Of a DNA stretch of 31,604 nucleotides, positions 16,057-24,400 are shown in pieces. The stretch spans positions 5,414 through 37,017 of IMG/VR virus record IMGVR_UViG_3300030105_002676, one strand, 5' to 3'. The translations under genes and the position numbers were made by a program. The notes beneath the pieces are model-generated. The model saw only the letters and a list, made by a program, of their open reading frames with translations. It was not told the DNA's origin and searched no databases. Each line of letters begins with the position of its first letter. The first letter of the stretch is position 1. Source of the DNA: a virus.

Positions 16057-16768
16057 TATCTTGTATAGCTACCAAGTAATATGTAGATGAATAATCGTCT
16101 ACGTTAAATATTATCTTAGATAACCCCTCACTACTAACTTCAAATACAGCACTTTCACATTCTTTATTAGCACTTAATACTTCTTTAAAAATATTAGCAT
16201 TGAAAGTTATGTTATTAATATCAGTAGACTCTGTGGTTATAACTGGAATGGTAACTCTATTAGTACTTATAGAAGAATAACCAATTACTAGTTTAGTATC
16301 AGTACCGTTTGTTATTACTGTAAAGTTATCAGTTTCACTTAAAGCACCCTTACCTGAAATAAACTTATTCATGATTTGTGGTGTCATCTCAATCTTCAAC
16401 TGAAAATTGGGTATGTTTTTCATAACCGGTGGTTTACTAATAATTGATGTATCACTCAACATATAATTTACAGCTGATAATGCATCTGTTACTTTCAATG
16501 ATATTGATTTATCACCGGATTTTTTAATAGACACATTGATGTCATCGTCAAGTACACCCAATAATTTTAAAAATTGGTCTGTACTATAGATACCAACTTC
16601 AGCATCTTCAAATGGCCATTTATCCATTTCCAATTCACCCAACAAGGTTTTATCAGCTGATATAAATCTAGCAGCTATCTTGTTGGAATTACTATTTAAT
16701 ATTACTGAGTTAACAAATCCATTCAAATAGTATTTACTAATGAAACGTGTTAGTTTTTGTTTATTCAT
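16049..16768 (-). CDS. 45: Sliding clamp, gp45-like
   Basis: 239 residues (T4 gp45 has 228). The acidic surface strands and the ISKYYLNGFVNSVILN opening, the LGELEMDKWPF segment and the two-domain strand-rich layout fit the trimeric phage clamp. It tethers DNA polymerase and, in T4, also activates late transcription. It carries its own ribosome binding site (AGGAG about 10 bases before ATG 16768) and an AT-rich intergenic motif upstream. Clamps diverge, so the call relies partly on gp44, gp62 and polymerase next to it. Confidence 0.85.
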   Translation of the reverse strand: MNKQKLTRFISKYYLNGFVNSVILNSNSNKIAARFISADKTLLGELEMDKWPFEDAEVGIYSTDQFLKLLGVLDDDINVSIKKSGDKSISLKVTDALSAVNYMLSDTSIISKPPVMKNIPNFQLKIEMTPQIMNKFISGKGALSETDNFTVITNGTDTKLVIGYSSISTNRVTIPVITTESTDINNITFNANIFKEVLSANKECESAVFEVSSEGLSKIIFNVDDYSSTYYLVAIQDND

Positions 16769-16797
16769 ACTTCTACTTCTCCTGTTTAGTGTGATCG

Positions 16798-16813
16798 TAT
16801 ATATACATATATA
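16798..16813. repeat. 16-base AT motif, copy 2
   Basis: Same 16 bases as 10271-10286, in the 66-base gap between DNA polymerase and the sliding clamp gene, about 30 bases before the clamp start. A possible promoter element for a phage-modified RNA polymerase; chance cannot be excluded. Confidence 0.45.
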
Positions 16814-16834
16814 TAGTAAATTTATTTCTCAAAA

Positions 16835-19351
16835 TCAAAAAAATCTTTCTATTGTTTTAGTAGCATCTGTTGGTTCACTCCAACCAAGTGCTACATAGAA
16901 CATCATTAGTTTTTTATGTAAAGCTTGTCTATAAAGTTTATCTGGATTAATAAATTGTTTAATAAAATTTATTATTTCTATTGGGTCTTCGTGACCTTTA
17001 TAAGCCATTGTCTCCAACCCAAGTGGATTGTTCTTTAAATAAACCCATTTAATTTTTTCACCATTATATATTGGTGAATATCTCTTTGATATTTTTAAAT
17101 GTTTTAACATATCATTATAGAATAATGAACTCTTTACATGAATAGGTGTTCCCAACTTATAAGCCTTGAATATAACACCATCTTTAACCTTATATTTATC
17201 AACTTTTTTAACACCCGTTGGTATAGCTATTTTATCAAAATCCATCAACTTCATACTATTTCTAAAGTTTATTATAAATTTATCCAATTTTTCTTTTGGT
17301 ACATCCATTAAAATATCTTCTAGTAACTTACTCAACATATCTCTCATAGCAGTTGGAAAACTTGACCTAACAGTATCTAAACCCTTTACCATCATTTTAT
17401 TTACCATCTTACCATTATCATTTATAATTTTTAAACCATATCGTTTCTTGGTAACAAATAAACCACTCTTTGCAATAACCTCTTGTTTGATATCAAAACG
17501 ATGTGTATTTAAATTACAAAACTTTTTAGCGAAGAAATCATAACTATTATTTAAATATGTCTGAACTTCATCTGCTATATTTAAAATAGCCTTTGACATT
17601 TTTTCGTCATCACTAATTTTTATATCTGGAAATCTTTTTTGAACTATAGGTGTAGCAGAAAAGAAAACAGAATCTGTATCTATATAAATACAATGATCTT
17701 TGGTATCACCGAGTTCTTTATTGTAAAAGTTATTTGCAATCTTTTTAGTAAATTTAATTAATGATTGGCCTGTATAAGTTACAGCTTCAGCATTGTCTAA
17801 ATCATAAAATCTAAATGATGGTAATCCCAATACACCATATAAACTATTCAAGAGAATTTTTTGTAGATGTTGTCTCCTATCAAAGTAATCTGATTTTTCT
17901 TTATCACCATCCTCAAAAAACTTTTTAGATAGTTTTCTATACTCAACCCTCTCATCAAACCATTTTCTTAATAGAGCAGGTATTAATCCATCTTTATCTG
18001 TACGATACATTACTCCGTTTGTAGCAACACCGATTTCTTTATCAGATAAATAATCTTGTAATTCGGTTTCAGTAAACTTCCCCAATACCTTACCACTATT
18101 TGTTACTGAATATGTTTTTTTATTATCTTTTTTCAAAAACTCTTCAGGATTCCAACCTTCTAGTTTACCAATTTTTGTCTCAGGTGATATGTTTACGGAC
18201 ATAATACATGATGGGTACATAGAAGTAATGTCTAAATCAAATACCCAATTATGTTTTCCTTTTTGTGGGTCTTGAACATAAGCACCTACAAATTTATCAT
18301 CATTTAATCTGTTTAATTTTTTTGGTTTATTAGGTGCTATAATATTTTGTTTTTTTAGATAGGTTAAAATAGCTCCCTCTAAATAACGAGAACTCATAAA
18401 AATATCTTCATATGGACAATGACCAAGATGAGCTAGACCTCTTGCAACCTCAATAAAATCTAATTTATCATCTAATTTCTTAACTAACTTGACATCTTGT
18501 AAGTTATATTGTACAAACTTATCAATATCATTTTCATACAAATCGTTTAATGTTCCCTCATAGGCTACTTTTGTTTCACCAACTTCAATACTTCCAATAT
18601 TATCTAATCTATATGATGATTTTTCACTAAAAGTAAACTTTCTATATAATTGTAAATAATCTAAAATACTAACACCAGCTATTTTATATTTACCATTACC
18701 AAAATCACTCCAATGTACACGCATAATTGGTGATAATAAATTAGCTACATTTTTACCAACTACATTACAAGCCCTATTGTAAAGATATGGAACATCAAAA
18801 AACTCTACATTCCAACCTGTTAATATTGTTGGTTTTATTTCCATATACTTTTCAAAGAAAGCATTTATTAAATCATACTCATCAGTAAAGGATATTGTTG
18901 TCTCGTCACCATTTACTGATGTTTTGGTTTCATCTAAATTTAACTTGTTTGAAGTGTCTAGTACGTAACAAAAGTATTCATCTGTTCTCGGATCATTAAA
19001 TCCTATTGCAGTTATTCTATTCTCTGCTTTTACTACGTCTGGAAATCCTGTTGTAACCTCTACCTCGATATCAAATATCATCGTCTTATGACCAATAGAT
19101 ACATCATCTGAATCTGTATAATTATCTACTAAGACTCGAATTTCAGGATTGACATCGGACTCAAATAAATCTTTTTGTTCTTTTTCCCAACCAGTTATTC
19201 TTTTTAATTTGTCACCATATAAAGAAACGTAAGTACCAACGTTACTCTTTGTGTAAGCATATTTTTTATAACGAAATGTTTGGTGACCAAATTTATCATC
19301 CCATATATGCATCTTGTTTAATCTTCTATCGTAAAATATATTTTGAAACAA
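16835..19351 (-). CDS. 43: DNA polymerase, family B, gp43-like
   Basis: 838 residues, no intein. The 3'-5' exonuclease is intact: Exo I FDIEVE (93-98), Exo II NVEFFD (181-186), Exo III YNLQDVKLV (282-290). Polymerase motif A is DLDITSMYPS (372-381), motif B KILLNSLYG (498-506), motif C YIDTDS (556-561). It replicates the genome with gp45, gp44/62 and gp32. No ATG is available near the frame's beginning: a stop lies five codons before TTG 19351, which I take as start because the first strand is then complete; ATG 19312 would cut it. A strong promoter lies at 19412-19441. Confidence 0.95.
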   Translation of the reverse strand: MFQNIFYDRRLNKMHIWDDKFGHQTFRYKKYAYTKSNVGTYVSLYGDKLKRITGWEKEQKDLFESDVNPEIRVLVDNYTDSDDVSIGHKTMIFDIEVEVTTGFPDVVKAENRITAIGFNDPRTDEYFCYVLDTSNKLNLDETKTSVNGDETTISFTDEYDLINAFFEKYMEIKPTILTGWNVEFFDVPYLYNRACNVVGKNVANLLSPIMRVHWSDFGNGKYKIAGVSILDYLQLYRKFTFSEKSSYRLDNIGSIEVGETKVAYEGTLNDLYENDIDKFVQYNLQDVKLVKKLDDKLDFIEVARGLAHLGHCPYEDIFMSSRYLEGAILTYLKKQNIIAPNKPKKLNRLNDDKFVGAYVQDPQKGKHNWVFDLDITSMYPSCIMSVNISPETKIGKLEGWNPEEFLKKDNKKTYSVTNSGKVLGKFTETELQDYLSDKEIGVATNGVMYRTDKDGLIPALLRKWFDERVEYRKLSKKFFEDGDKEKSDYFDRRQHLQKILLNSLYGVLGLPSFRFYDLDNAEAVTYTGQSLIKFTKKIANNFYNKELGDTKDHCIYIDTDSVFFSATPIVQKRFPDIKISDDEKMSKAILNIADEVQTYLNNSYDFFAKKFCNLNTHRFDIKQEVIAKSGLFVTKKRYGLKIINDNGKMVNKMMVKGLDTVRSSFPTAMRDMLSKLLEDILMDVPKEKLDKFIINFRNSMKLMDFDKIAIPTGVKKVDKYKVKDGVIFKAYKLGTPIHVKSSLFYNDMLKHLKISKRYSPIYNGEKIKWVYLKNNPLGLETMAYKGHEDPIEIINFIKQFINPDKLYRQALHKKLMMFYVALGWSEPTDATKTIERFF

Positions 19352-19411
19352 ATTATAATTCTCTCATTTTAATGTGTGATGTGGTTGTAAAATACCCTAT
19401 TTCCATATGTA

Positions 19412-19441
19412 AATATACAACAAAAAACCTATACTTGTCAA
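19412..19441 (-). promoter_or_regulatory. Sigma70-like promoter, copy 2 (drives DNA polymerase)
   Basis: On the minus strand: TTGACA at 19441-19436, an 18-base spacer, TATATT at 19417-19412, leaving a leader of about 50 bases before the polymerase start. Immediately upstream is the A-rich tract shared with the promoter at 12586-12615. It lies just past the terminator of the receptor gene, so the two units are separated. Confidence 0.8.
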
Positions 19442-19461
19442 GTACTTTTTTATTTTATTTT

Positions 19462-19491
19462 AATAAAACGGGGGATATATTTCAATCCCCC
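19462..19491 (-). terminator. Intrinsic terminator after the receptor gene
   Basis: Minus-strand hairpin GGGGGAT (19491-19485), 8-base loop, ATCCCCC (19476-19470), followed by GTTTTATT and further T-rich sequence. It begins 12 bases past the receptor stop codon and lies in the correct orientation to end nrdJ-receptor transcripts. Confidence 0.85.
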
Positions 19492-19502
19492 AATTTTATA
19501 TT

Positions 19503-22235
19503 TTAGAAGTTAACCGATAGTCCTACGTTGTAGTGTCTTGGTGTTCCAAGAAATACTTCAGCGTTATGAGCAGCGTGAACTTTGTCACCATACCCATTGT
19601 ATTTACTATTGTCAACAGCATCTTGAACATATAGATTGTCAAGAGCATTAAAAACATGACCACTAATAGTCATATCCAATCCAGCAATTTCTGGTAGTTT
19701 GTATGATAGATGTAAGTCCAACTTTGAGTAGCCAGGAGCATTCCAAACTTGTGCCCTATCAGCATCACCATCGATCTCACGAGACTCTGGTGACCAATCA
19801 GCATAGTTATCATCATACATTCTGAAAAGTCCTTGTAGATTGAGTCCTTTGATTGGTTTAATAGTTAATCCACCAACATAAGCTGTTTGTGGCATATCAC
19901 CTACCATTAGTCCATCAAGTGCATATTCATATTCAGTAGTCATTGTTCCAACAATTTGACCTTCTTCATTATATTGCATTTCTTGATAATCACCTTTGGC
20001 GTCACCATCGAACTTCCAAGTACCCTTACTAAATGCTAAGTCCAAATCAATCATTTCGTGAAGAGCAACTTTCGCTTCTACTTCCCAACCTGTATGACTT
20101 TGAGCTACACCTGTTAGATAGATAATGTCCGTATCACCACTGTCACCAGCTCCGGTTTCAACCGATTTGGTAAGGTTTCTATCGTTCCATTGAGTATTAT
20201 AAGAACTCAACTTAACTCCAACCTTATCACTTGCATACTTACCACCAAACTCAAAACTTGTAAATTTTTCGTTATCAGGATTAGATGCAACACTACCATC
20301 TTCGGCAATTACATTATCAAGGATAGGTGGTTTTTCAACGTACCCGCCATTTACAAAAGCTGACATTCTATCATCAAGGTTATAGATACCACCACCTTTC
20401 ACTTGGAAAGTTGTAATAGCATCAGCCTCAATTTTTTTAGCATCAACAGCAAAATGGTCAATGAAAGAATATCCAATAGTAGATATTCCACCCATGCCAT
20501 ATAAATTGAATTTTCGTACATCATATTTACCTTGTACAAAAGCTCCAAACCAATCAACTGTGGTTTCATTGTGATAGGCAATTATATCACCTAACCCAAC
20601 CTTCTTACCATCAACAGCATTGTCATCAGCATAGTCAACATAATACTCACCACCTAATAAATCACGAACTTCACGAGCGTGTTCTATACCAGCAGTTCGC
20701 CAATCAATACCAACTTGAACCTCTAAGTCCTCGTTAACATCATAGTTTAATTTGGAAATCAAACCATAAGTGTTTTGTCTATTGATTGAATTACGAAGAA
20801 TACCCGTTGAACGATTTTCTGTATCAGAAAATGCTGAATCTACATTAGCAGAGTTCTGAGCAATCTCAGCATTCCAATCCCACATCCACGGAGAACTTGC
20901 ATACCAAGAGTTTCCTTCAACAGCAGGAGTTCTTGAAACACTACCATAAGTTCCTGTACCACCACCAGAACCACCACTCCAATAAAGAACAGAACTTAAT
21001 GTCATTTGTTCATTTAAAGTGTAGAAATGATTCATGTTAGCAAGTGGTTTATGAAAGAAATTTTCTCTTTCATTTAAGAAATTAGAACCAAACCTATCCG
21101 ATGTTTTATCACCATACATATACCAATATTGTTGGCCTGTGTATGAAGCATCAACCGGTGCAACGTTTTGATTAAAAAATCTACCACCTTCGGTTTCAAA
21201 CTTAGCACTATCTGCAAAAGCCATTGGATCATATCCATCGATATCACCAGCTAACTCTTGTGAGTAAGTAGCAATATTTTGTTTGTATAGATTTTGTCCA
21301 TGTCTCTGAGGAGCTCCGATCGCATATAACTCAAATCGCTGTTTGTCACTTACGGCATATGAACCACCGAAGTAGTATGCCCATGCGTCTGTCCAAGTTC
21401 CATCGATAAAACCATCACCAGTTTTACGAACTATCGTTCCACTTAATGCTAGTTTATCTTTGATTAGACCAGAGTTATAATTCAAAGTAGTTTTTAGAAA
21501 TCCACCTTCACCTACTTCTTGTTTAAACTTACCACCTTTATCGTGTGATGCTGGATCAGTAATAATATTCATAGTTCCACCAATAGAAGGTGTTGCTAGA
21601 TTTACAGCTGATAGTCCTCGTTGCATCTGAATTGATTGTGCAGCATCTCCCACACCATCCCAATTAGACCAATAAACCCATCCGTTTTCCATATCGTTCT
21701 GTGGAACACCGTTTATCATTACAGCAACGTTTCGTTGATTGAATCCACGAACATTGATACGAGCATCTCCTGCTCCACCACCCTGCTGTGTAGCGTAAAC
21801 ACTTGGAGTCATATTAAGTGCCATTGGAATATCTTGTGAACCAAGACGTATTTCCATTTCAGCCTTATCTATCGTAGTGTAAGCGACAGGTGTTTTTTCA
21901 TCAGCACGAGAAGCTAAAACTTCAAGAGCTGACATAGCTAAAACATCTTCATCTAATACAAAGTTTAATGTTCCAACTATATCGTTCACCACGACATCTA
22001 GTGTCTGTGATGTATATCCAATGAATGAAGCCGTTAATGTTTGTGTTCCTTCAGCTCCGATTTTGATGGAATACTTACCGTCAGTATCAGTTACTCCACC
22101 TTTATCAGTTCCAACAACAACCACATTAGCTCCAACCAATGGTTCAGTACCACCATTAACAACTCCGACAATAGTTTGTGCAAACACTCCTGTCGTCATT
22201 AATAATAATGTTATTAGATTACGTTTAATATTCAT
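19503..22235 (-). CDS. TonB-dependent outer-membrane receptor
   Basis: 910 residues, complete. The order is: signal peptide (1-19, basic start, hydrophobic LITLLLMTTGV, AQ cleavage site); carboxypeptidase-D regulatory-like domain (about 22-95, with GVVNGG and DTDGKYSI); a possible TonB box region at 100-120; plug domain (about 120-228, with INVRGFNQRNVAVMINGVP and NLATPSIGGTMNIIT); then a strand-rich barrel ending HYNVGLSVNF, the aromatic C-terminus used in outer-membrane assembly. Such proteins import large ligands using TonB energy. The start is ATG 22235, with AGGAGA seven bases upstream; upstream in-frame codons lack a site. It follows nrdJ by 66 bases and is closed by a terminator. Substrate unknown. 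No SusD-like or TonB/ExbBD gene is present. A host gene captured by a phage is inferred. Confidence 0.93.
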   Translation of the reverse strand: MNIKRNLITLLLMTTGVFAQTIVGVVNGGTEPLVGANVVVVGTDKGGVTDTDGKYSIKIGAEGTQTLTASFIGYTSQTLDVVVNDIVGTLNFVLDEDVLAMSALEVLASRADEKTPVAYTTIDKAEMEIRLGSQDIPMALNMTPSVYATQQGGGAGDARINVRGFNQRNVAVMINGVPQNDMENGWVYWSNWDGVGDAAQSIQMQRGLSAVNLATPSIGGTMNIITDPASHDKGGKFKQEVGEGGFLKTTLNYNSGLIKDKLALSGTIVRKTGDGFIDGTWTDAWAYYFGGSYAVSDKQRFELYAIGAPQRHGQNLYKQNIATYSQELAGDIDGYDPMAFADSAKFETEGGRFFNQNVAPVDASYTGQQYWYMYGDKTSDRFGSNFLNERENFFHKPLANMNHFYTLNEQMTLSSVLYWSGGSGGGTGTYGSVSRTPAVEGNSWYASSPWMWDWNAEIAQNSANVDSAFSDTENRSTGILRNSINRQNTYGLISKLNYDVNEDLEVQVGIDWRTAGIEHAREVRDLLGGEYYVDYADDNAVDGKKVGLGDIIAYHNETTVDWFGAFVQGKYDVRKFNLYGMGGISTIGYSFIDHFAVDAKKIEADAITTFQVKGGGIYNLDDRMSAFVNGGYVEKPPILDNVIAEDGSVASNPDNEKFTSFEFGGKYASDKVGVKLSSYNTQWNDRNLTKSVETGAGDSGDTDIIYLTGVAQSHTGWEVEAKVALHEMIDLDLAFSKGTWKFDGDAKGDYQEMQYNEEGQIVGTMTTEYEYALDGLMVGDMPQTAYVGGLTIKPIKGLNLQGLFRMYDDNYADWSPESREIDGDADRAQVWNAPGYSKLDLHLSYKLPEIAGLDMTISGHVFNALDNLYVQDAVDNSKYNGYGDKVHAAHNAEVFLGTPRHYNVGLSVNF

Positions 22236-22261
22236 TAACGTTCTCCTTGATTTACGATTAA

Positions 22262-22285
22262 GGCACATTTTTTATCAGGTGTGCC
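22262..22285 (-). other. Hairpin in the nrdJ-receptor spacer
   Basis: GGCACA and TGTGCC form a 6-base-pair stem around a 12-base A-rich loop, between the nrdJ stop and the receptor ribosome binding site. No T tract follows in the minus direction, so it looks more like a processing or stability element than a terminator. It contains a 10-base sequence also found in the gp32-uvsX hairpin. Confidence 0.5.
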
Positions 22286-22301
22286 GTCTGCCTGTTCGCA
22301 T

Positions 22302-24314
22302 TTAGTTTGCATAATCTTGGTCATCATTATCACCAGTCATCGGTACAATTTCACACGAATCATTGTTGCAGAATTTATCTATCTCTGCTTCTTCATTTTT
22401 TATTACACCAAAAGATAACTTACCAAGTTTTTTAACTTCTTCATTGTAAGTATCTTCATCAATAGCTTCATAAGGCATTTGTTTGTAAGCACCATAGTCA
22501 TGTCTAGGTAATAAACTAATACCCTTTAAATGGTATTGATAATAGTTTAGAGCAGGAGCAATTTGGTCTGCTTCTGTATCTGGATTGAATGTAACTGTAC
22601 AACTTACTTGGTTATCAGCCCAATGTCTTTGTAGGAATGCTGCTAAACTGAATTGTTCCCAAATAGAAAGTTCAGCTGCTGTTCTAATTCCCTCACCGAC
22701 ATCTACTGGAACTTCAACAACCATTGTTGTGTCCTCTGAACCAAATGCTGGTTCTAATTTATAGTTAGCCTTTTTTAATGGTTCAATTAACTCTGAATAT
22801 TTGGATAACCTTACTCTTCTTATGTAAAATCTTGATTCAGGATAATGAAGTCCTGGTGTAGCACCAGCTAAGAGTGATACTGTTCCACTTGGTTTAACCG
22901 AAGTAGTTTTAATTGACTTTGGTACAGCAAACCAATCACTATATTGATTATCCCATTCTTGGATTGTATCGTAGCCTGTTTCCAACCATTTTTGAAACTC
23001 ACCCAAACCACGATTAGTAACAAATTGAGCAACACCACTAACTGAACAACCAATTCGTCTGTTTCTCAACATAACTCGGTTTGTATCCGGCCAATGGGTT
23101 CTTCCCAATGTAACTGTTTTAGCATACAGATAAGCATACTTCAATGTTCGTTGATAATCTTCTAATGAATCATGATTATCTGGAAATGTTTCTACTAAAC
23201 AACATAACTCATATGATTCCAATGATTGTTCTAAACAAGGATTACCACCCATAACTCTGTGGTCTTTGTTATCCCCACCATTCTTCATACGAGAATATTT
23301 TCTCATGTTATCTAGCCAAGCAAAACCAGGCTCACCATTATCCACAATTCGTTCGGCAGCCGCTGTATAATCCATACCCAATTCTGCGAATATACTATTA
23401 TTAGATGTCCATCCATATTGATCCCTATGTGGGTTAACTTTATAATTTTTTAAATCTAAGTATTCTTCATCATACGGATCACCAAATACAATTTCAGCAG
23501 TTCGTCTAACGTTACCAGCCACTACACATTTGCCGATAAGATTCATTATATCTACGATTGTTGTTATTGTTATTGGTTCTCCACTATTTTTTTCCAATAC
23601 TTCTCTGATAGTAATATGCACTTCTTCTAATGGTTCATATCCACTTGAAACACCACCAAATCCAGCTATTGGAGCTCCTTCAGGTCTAACTAACGAATAA
23701 TCAAATTTTACAGAAGCAGTTCCATGAAAATATGACTCCAATAATACCTTTAAGGATTCAACCCAACCTTCTCGGTCATCAGGTACTACAAATGTGGTTT
23801 CATCACGAGATTCATCTACACCCTTAACAATAATTTCACCAGCACCCTTACAATCAAATCCTACACCGACACCTAACATACTTGCATCCATAAGGAAACA
23901 AAAAGGTTTTGCCATATCGTCTTTGAGTGTTTTAGTTGATACGAAAGCACAATTATTGAGGGCGGCGTATAAACCACGTTCTTCGGTTATGGCAGTTCCC
24001 ATAGCCCAAAGTCCGCGACCAGGTGGCAAGAACTTCATATTGAAGATACGCTCATACATCTCTTGTGCTGACTTTTGAGCTTGCCACGGATTCCACCCTA
24101 ATTGATGTGAGTCAATGTGATTTTTTTGCATAGAGTAAGTTCCCTCTACGACTCGTTGTACGGTTTCCCACCAACGTTCATTTTTTCCATCTGGTTTAAT
24201 TCTTGAATAGGTTCTCATGTAAACTAATTCACCTAATCCGTTAAAACCGAATGGTGCTTTTTTTCTTTTGTATTTTGCTATAAAATTGTCGGATAATAAA
24301 AACTTCTTACTCAT
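22302..24314 (-). CDS. nrdJ: Ribonucleoside-triphosphate reductase, B12-dependent class II, monomeric
   Basis: 670 residues. It has the features of the Lactobacillus-type adenosylcobalamin-dependent reductase: C122 in NNCAFVS, C359 and E361 in NPCLE, C370 eleven residues after C359, and a C-terminal redox pair C649/C654 (CNNDSC). KPSGTVSLLAGATPG and the early FLPPGRGLWAMGT are also conserved. It makes deoxyribonucleoside triphosphates without oxygen and needs adenosylcobalamin from the host. AGGA lies about 10 bases before ATG 24314. A thioredoxin-fold protein encoded near 30 kb could re-reduce the C-terminal cysteines. The next gene is the outer-membrane receptor. Confidence 0.95.
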   Translation of the reverse strand: MSKKFLLSDNFIAKYKRKKAPFGFNGLGELVYMRTYSRIKPDGKNERWWETVQRVVEGTYSMQKNHIDSHQLGWNPWQAQKSAQEMYERIFNMKFLPPGRGLWAMGTAITEERGLYAALNNCAFVSTKTLKDDMAKPFCFLMDASMLGVGVGFDCKGAGEIIVKGVDESRDETTFVVPDDREGWVESLKVLLESYFHGTASVKFDYSLVRPEGAPIAGFGGVSSGYEPLEEVHITIREVLEKNSGEPITITTIVDIMNLIGKCVVAGNVRRTAEIVFGDPYDEEYLDLKNYKVNPHRDQYGWTSNNSIFAELGMDYTAAAERIVDNGEPGFAWLDNMRKYSRMKNGGDNKDHRVMGGNPCLEQSLESYELCCLVETFPDNHDSLEDYQRTLKYAYLYAKTVTLGRTHWPDTNRVMLRNRRIGCSVSGVAQFVTNRGLGEFQKWLETGYDTIQEWDNQYSDWFAVPKSIKTTSVKPSGTVSLLAGATPGLHYPESRFYIRRVRLSKYSELIEPLKKANYKLEPAFGSEDTTMVVEVPVDVGEGIRTAAELSIWEQFSLAAFLQRHWADNQVSCTVTFNPDTEADQIAPALNYYQYHLKGISLLPRHDYGAYKQMPYEAIDEDTYNEEVKKLGKLSFGVIKNEEAEIDKFCNNDSCEIVPMTGDNDDQDYAN

Positions 24315-24400
24315 ATACTTAATTCCTGTTTAATTGTTAACGATTTTGTGTGGAGGTCTAACATAAATATTAGCTCAACTTATTCTTTTTCTTATAAATG

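Noticed and set aside
17166-17543. Plus-strand open frame of 125 codons inside DNA polymerase
   Set aside because: It is a shadow of the polymerase gene in the other direction, with no ribosome binding site or recognisable protein features; the same holds for all other plus-strand frames.
16835-19351. Intein in DNA polymerase
   Set aside because: Motifs A, B and C follow at normal spacing and the length is below that of T4 gp43.
19503-19600. Receptor as a truncated pseudogene
   Set aside because: The frame is uninterrupted from signal peptide to the terminal aromatic residue.
19503-22235. Receptor gene as bacterial contamination or assembly chimera
   Set aside because: Both junctions fall in short spacers, the gene is on the common strand, a terminator and a phage promoter follow it cleanly, and the spacer before it shares a 10-mer with the gp32-uvsX spacer. 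Read mapping is still needed for proof.
22302-24314. Anaerobic (class III) or class I ribonucleotide reductase
   Set aside because: There is no glycyl-radical site or small-subunit gene, and the cysteine positions and C-terminal CNNDSC match the monomeric B12-dependent class.
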